64,000 bases of DNA from Allobosea sp. BH3 (GTDB lineage Bacteria; Pseudomonadota; Alphaproteobacteria; Rhizobiales; Beijerinckiaceae). The stretch lies in NCBI RefSeq assembly GCF_025499465.1, contig NZ_JAIMCA010000004.1:248001-312000 (forward strand). The letters run 5' to 3'. The notes under the pieces were generated by a model. That model had not been told where the DNA came from, made no database searches, and saw nothing but the letters and a program-made list of their open reading frames with translations. Within the stretch, counting starts at the first letter, position 1; every line of letters begins with the position of its first letter. The translations under genes were made by a program, and so were the position numbers. Below, one piece after another: positions 60,484 through 64,000 of the stretch.

Positions 60484-60632
60484 CCGTCATTCCGGGGCAT
60501 TGCGAAGCAACGAGCCCGGAACCCAAAACCGATGCCGTCGCCGGAAACGCGGCGGGCTTCGGTTCAGAGAACGATGATCCGTATCGGTTCTGGGTTCCGG
60601 GCTCGGGCCTGCTGCCCGCCCCGGAATGACGG
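60484..60632. repeat. Long intergenic cruciform-type palindrome, third sequence type
   Basis: CCGTCATTCCGGGGC (60484-60498) is the exact complement of the segment at 60618-60632. Inside, GAGCCCGGAACCCA (60512-60525) pairs with TGGGTTCCGGGCTC (60591-60604), and ACCGAT with ATCGGT. The whole could fold into a long stem of about 40 pairs. It lies after the DUF2189 gene. Confidence 0.85.
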
Positions 60633-60727
60633 CGCGCACAACCCCCGATCGGGAACCTTTTCCCCCCGGCTGCCGTTCACCCCCCGCTAAATCGAGCCTT
60701 CCGGCTCTTTCTGATCAGGGGGTCAGC

Positions 60728-60802
60728 ATGAACAACATCATCTATATTGTCGGCCTTATCGTGGTCGTGCTCGCCATCCTCTCCTTCCTCGGCCTGCGCT
60801 GA
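60728..60802 (+). CDS. 24-residue single-pass membrane peptide
   Basis: ATG at 60728 follows a CAGGGGG site. The 24-residue peptide starts MNNIIYIVGLIVVVLAILSF and ends GLR, a single membrane helix. Peptides like it are known in alphaproteobacteria but are usually missed by gene callers. Its function is unknown. The strong helical hydrophobic nature and proper start site support real translation. It sits just before the RNA helicase end. Confidence 0.68.
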   Translation: MNNIIYIVGLIVVVLAILSFLGLR

Positions 60803-60832
60803 GGCGAGAGAGTACGGCGACCAGACGGCCGC

Positions 60833-62857
60833 TCAGCCGCGGCGCGGCTTGCCCTTGCCGAAGGGCTTGCCGCCGCCGGCGGGGCGCCCCCCGTCCTGCC
60901 GCTCCGGCCTGCCGGCGAAGGGCTTACCCTTCGAAGCAAACGGCTTCTTGAAACCGCCGGCCGGCTTGCCGTCCTCCCGACGCGGGCGACTATCGTCGCG
61001 TGGGGGCGCGCCCGCGGGGCGATAGGGTTTGCGATCTTCGCCGCGCTGTTCGCGATCTCCACCATCCTTCGAGGGGAAGCGCTTGCGCGGCGCACCCTCT
61101 CCGGCAGCCTCAGTCGAATCCCAGCTCTTGCGCGGCGCGGCCGGGCGATCGGGCTTGTCGCCGAAGGCCTTCGCCGGGCGCCGCTCCGCCGCTTCCGCCG
61201 GCTCGATCGTGATCTTGTCGCGGTCGGGAACCTTCGCGGCCTCGTAGAAGCGGTCCGCGATATCGGCATCGATCTCGACCTTGGTCTCGCGATCGAAGAT
61301 GCGGATCGCGCCGACCTCGTCGCGCGTGATCCGCCCGCGCCTGCACAGCATCGGCAGCAGCTGGCGCGGATCGGCGCCCTGCTTGCGGCCGATGTCGAGC
61401 CGGAACCAGACCGTGTCGCCGCGCGGCCCAGCCTGCTTGCGCGGCCGCTCTCCGGCTTCGCCTTCCTCACGGCCCGCCCCGAAGGGCCGACGCTTGGCGG
61501 CATAATCCTCATTCGCGCGAACCGGCCGGCGCTCGTCGTGGCCGAAGCCGGGGTCGCCCGCTTCCTCGCCCGCCGGCAGACGCGCCCGATAGAGCCGGAC
61601 CAGAGCGGCGGCGATCTCGCGCGCCTCGCGACCGGCCATCAGCGCATCGATCATCTTGGCATCGTCTTCGCCGATCTCGCCGCTCAGCATCGGGTCGGCG
61701 AGCATGCGCTCCTGATCGAGAGCGCGAATCTCGTCCGCCGTCGGCGGGCCGATCCATTCGGCCTCGACACGGCCTTCCATCAGCAGTCGCTCCGCCTTGC
61801 GTCGACGTGACTGCGGCACCAGCAGAACGCTCGTACCCTTCTTGCCGGCGCGGCCGGTCCGACCAGAGCGATGCTGCATCACCTCGGAATCGTTCGGCAG
61901 CTCGGCATGGATGACGAGGTCGAGCCCCGGCAGATCGATGCCGCGCGCCGCCACATCGGTCGCGACGCAGACCCGCGCCCGCCCGTCGCGCAGCGCCTGC
62001 AGGGCGGCGTTGCGCTCATTCTGGCCGAGTTCGCCCGAGAGTGCGACGGCAGCGAAGCCGCGCTCCAGCAGGATCGCCTCCAGATGGCGCACGGCGTTGC
62101 GCGTGTTGCAGAAGACGAGCGCGACCGGAGCATCGTGGAAGCGCAGCAGATTGACGACCGCCAGCTCCGCTTCCTTGGGATAGACGCGCACGGCCTTGTA
62201 GGCGATGTCGGCATGGCCGCTGCGCGCCGCTTCCACCTCGATGCGCAGCGCATCGCGCTGGTAGCTTTGCGCGAGCTGGACGATCGCCTTCGGGAAGGTG
62301 GCCGAGAACAACAGGCTGCGCCGGCCCTCGGGGGTCGTCTTCAGGATGAATTCGAGATCGTCACGGAAGCCGAGATCAAGCATCTCGTCGGCCTCGTCGA
62401 GGACGACCGCCTTCAGCGCCGAGACGTCGAGGCGGCGCCGCTCGATATGGTCGCGCAGGCGGCCTGGCGTGCCGACGACGATGTGCGCTCCCTCGTCGAG
62501 CAGCATCGCCTCGCGGCGCGGGTCCATGCCGCCGACGCAGGAGATCACGCGCGCCCCGGTCTGGGCGTAGAGCCAGGCGAGTTCGCGCTGGACCTGCAGG
62601 GCAAGCTCGCGCGTCGGCGCGATGATCAGGGCGAGCGGCTCTGCAGCCGGACCCAGCTTCTCGGCGCTGCCCAGCAGGGTCTCGCCGATGGCGAGCCCGT
62701 AGGCGATGGTCTTTCCGGAGCCGGTCTGCGACGAGACAAGCAGGTCCCGGCCGCGAGCGCGATCCTCGAGAACGGCGCTCTGCACCGGGGTCGGCTCGGA
62801 ATAGTTGCGATCGGCCAGCGCGCGCGCGAGCGGCGGGCTCGTGAGGGAAAAGGACAT
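60833..62857 (-). CDS. DEAD-box RNA helicase with DbpA-type C-terminal domain
   Basis: A 674-residue ATP-dependent RNA helicase. All motifs are present: SSQTGSGKT (Walker A), PTRELALQ, VVLDEADEMLDLGF (DEAD), LLFSATFP and HRSGRTGRAG. After the core, residues about 480-560 hold a DbpA-type RNA-binding fold (DTVWFRLDIGRKQGADPRQL, then IRIFDRETKVEI). A long Lys/Arg/Gly-rich tail follows. DbpA acts in 50S ribosome assembly on 23S rRNA; this longer alphaproteobacterial form may be similar. Start chosen at 62857 (MSFSLTS), two codons after a possible ATG. Confidence 0.92.
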   Translation of the reverse strand: MSFSLTSPPLARALADRNYSEPTPVQSAVLEDRARGRDLLVSSQTGSGKTIAYGLAIGETLLGSAEKLGPAAEPLALIIAPTRELALQVQRELAWLYAQTGARVISCVGGMDPRREAMLLDEGAHIVVGTPGRLRDHIERRRLDVSALKAVVLDEADEMLDLGFRDDLEFILKTTPEGRRSLLFSATFPKAIVQLAQSYQRDALRIEVEAARSGHADIAYKAVRVYPKEAELAVVNLLRFHDAPVALVFCNTRNAVRHLEAILLERGFAAVALSGELGQNERNAALQALRDGRARVCVATDVAARGIDLPGLDLVIHAELPNDSEVMQHRSGRTGRAGKKGTSVLLVPQSRRRKAERLLMEGRVEAEWIGPPTADEIRALDQERMLADPMLSGEIGEDDAKMIDALMAGREAREIAAALVRLYRARLPAGEEAGDPGFGHDERRPVRANEDYAAKRRPFGAGREEGEAGERPRKQAGPRGDTVWFRLDIGRKQGADPRQLLPMLCRRGRITRDEVGAIRIFDRETKVEIDADIADRFYEAAKVPDRDKITIEPAEAAERRPAKAFGDKPDRPAAPRKSWDSTEAAGEGAPRKRFPSKDGGDREQRGEDRKPYRPAGAPPRDDSRPRREDGKPAGGFKKPFASKGKPFAGRPERQDGGRPAGGGKPFGKGKPRRG

Positions 62858-63078
62858 CTGCAAAGCCTGGAGCTACGGCGCGAAACGTCGCGTCAATTCG
62901 GGGACGGCAGAGCGGCGCGGGCGCGCCTGCAAGCCATCGATTGAAGCGGCTCTTAGAGCAAACCGCTCAAAAAGGGAATGGAATATGCACGCGCCCGCTG
63001 CAGGGCCGCTCCCTGCGGTGCGGCGTTGCCGCTGCGGCGTGCCGGCGGCTACGCCTTGATCGGACTGGAGACGACCCG

Positions 63079-63903
63079 ATGAATGCGCAGCCCCTCTCCT
63101 TCGCCGGGTATGAGGTCATCACCCTGCTCGACGGCATTTTCGAAGCGCCCGCGGACATCATCGTGCATGAGCGCGGCGAGGCTGCACGCACCGCTGCCAT
63201 CGCGCGTCTCGGCCAGGAGAAGATCCGCATCGACGTCAACTGTTTCGCGCTGCACGGCGCGGGAGGCATAACGCTCGTCGATGCCGGCACCGGCAAGGCC
63301 TGGGGTCCGGCTCTCGGCCATGCCCGCGCCGCCATGGCAGACGCGGGCATCGCACGCCAGGACGTCGGCCGCATCCTGATCACCCACCTCCACGGCGACC
63401 ATGCGCTCGGCCTCTTCGACGGCGAAGAACCCTGGTTCCCCACGGCCGAGATCATCGTTCCGGAAGCCGATCTGCGCTTCTATGGCGACGAAACGCACCG
63501 CGCTGCCGTGCCGGAGAACAAGCGAGGCGCCTTCGACATCGCGGCGAAGCTGCAGCGGCTCTACGCAGGGCGTGTCCGCAGCGCTGCGCCGGGCCCGGTC
63601 CTGCCGGAGATCGAGCTGATCCCGCTGCCGGGCCACAGCTTCGGCCATAGCGGCTATCTCATCGGCGATGAAGAGCGCGCCCTGCTGCTCTGGGGCGATG
63701 CCCTGCACCTCGCCGACCAGCAGGCGGAAGACCCCGAGACCGGGATTCTCTACGATCTCGACGCCGCGCAGGCCGTGGCCTCGCGCCGCGACATCCTGGC
63801 GCGCGCCGCCGATGCGGGCTGGGTCGTTTCGGGCGGGCACGTCACCGGCTTCAGGAAGGTGCGCCGGCAGGGCTCCGGCTTTGCGCTCGAGCCTGCAGCC
63901 TGA
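63079..63903 (+). CDS. MBL-fold metallo-hydrolase
   Basis: A 274-residue metallo-beta-lactamase-fold protein. The metal-binding motif THLHGDH (about residue 105) is intact, with further ligands in PLPGHSFGHSGY and LLWGDAL (Asp). It is like the glyoxalase II / quorum-lactonase-like group; the substrate is unknown. Start at 63079 (MNAQPLSFAGYEV). It converges with recN at the window edge. It has no signal peptide. Confidence 0.88.
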   Translation: MNAQPLSFAGYEVITLLDGIFEAPADIIVHERGEAARTAAIARLGQEKIRIDVNCFALHGAGGITLVDAGTGKAWGPALGHARAAMADAGIARQDVGRILITHLHGDHALGLFDGEEPWFPTAEIIVPEADLRFYGDETHRAAVPENKRGAFDIAAKLQRLYAGRVRSAAPGPVLPEIELIPLPGHSFGHSGYLIGDEERALLLWGDALHLADQQAEDPETGILYDLDAAQAVASRRDILARAADAGWVVSGGHVTGFRKVRRQGSGFALEPAA

Positions 63904-64000
63904 TCAGCCGCGCAACCCGGCAGCTTCCAGCAGGCGGCCGGCCGCCGCCCTCGCCTCTTCCGTGATCGAGGCGCCGGCGAGCATGCGCGCGATCTCCTCG
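63904..64000 (-). CDS. recN: DNA repair protein RecN, C-terminal fragment at window edge
   Basis: Only the last 31 codons are inside the window (EEIARMLAGASITEEARAAA and the following end, then stop at 63904). The REC-type tail EEIARMLAG followed by EEARAAA is the usual end of RecN, an SMC-like ATPase for double-strand break repair. Placement near ligA agrees with gene order in this group. The gene continues beyond 64000; the assignment relies on this short tail. Confidence 0.75.
   Translation of the reverse strand, partial: EEIARMLAGASITEEARAAAGRLLEAAGLRG

Overview
The window is GC-rich chromosomal DNA, densely packed with genes on both strands. Gene content and order point to an alphaproteobacterium of the order Hyphomicrobiales, probably near Bosea (an inference from family knowledge; no search was run). 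The pointers are a circularly permuted two-piece tmRNA next to sspB, a thyA / folA / hflK / hflC / DUF2065 / Deg protease run, betaine-lipid genes btaA-btaB, DUF2189, DUF4169 and DUF924 genes, and ligA near recN. No CRISPR array, tRNA, rRNA, transposase or prophage was seen.

Layout. 1-2033: the end of a foreign-looking surface-polysaccharide segment (multi-pass membrane protein plus a very AT-rich GtrA-type gene) and a gene-free stretch with two inverted repeats. 2034-6241: Nudix, PhzF, endonuclease-family, pyridoxal kinase and SnoaL-like genes. 6302-9103: an SsuABC/TauABC-type ABC importer. 9315-10847: DedA, a ComEA-like protein and two tiny membrane proteins. 11146-17842: the branched-chain amino acid genes ilvC, ilvN and ilvB. 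ilvB lies behind an 11-codon leader peptide and attenuator, and ilvC behind a TetR gene. 17947-21787: a GGDEF protein, miaA and serB with overlapping start codons, and a cupin. 21868-27811: envelope proteolysis (Deg protease, HflC, HflK) and folate/dTMP synthesis. 28000-31566: two PepSY-like proteins, ssrA, sspB, fumC and two small genes. 31680-38513: a giant AsmA protein, an FAD-linked dehydrogenase, a thioesterase and a K+ channel. 38559-41130: btaB and btaA behind a likely Pho box, then msrB. 41366-46123: an AidB-like acyl-CoA dehydrogenase, UvrD/PcrA helicase and hicAB. 46275-52842: small regulatory pairs (TetR plus a membrane protein; HxlR plus SDR), a VOC protein, prmA, two small unknown proteins and an aminopeptidase P. 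52953-64000: AzlCD with an AraC regulator, an MFS exporter with another AraC regulator, ligA, DUF2189, a 24-residue membrane peptide, a DbpA-like RNA helicase, an MBL-fold hydrolase and the end of recN.

The clearest functional links are these. ilvB, ilvN and ilvC carry out the first steps of Val/Leu/Ile synthesis, and the leader peptide senses those amino acids. ssrA tags stalled proteins and SspB hands them to ClpXP. BtaA and BtaB make a phosphorus-free lipid and carry a phosphate-starvation-type promoter site. thyA and folA cooperate in dTMP and folate recycling. HflK and HflC form a membrane complex that modulates FtsH.

The most interesting non-coding structure is the ilvB attenuator, the Pho-box-like site, a near-identical 18-bp operator found twice around a TetR gene, a GAAC-N7-GAAC site before hicAB, helically phased palindromes before a two-gene small-protein operon, and a family of long intergenic palindromes in at least five gaps.
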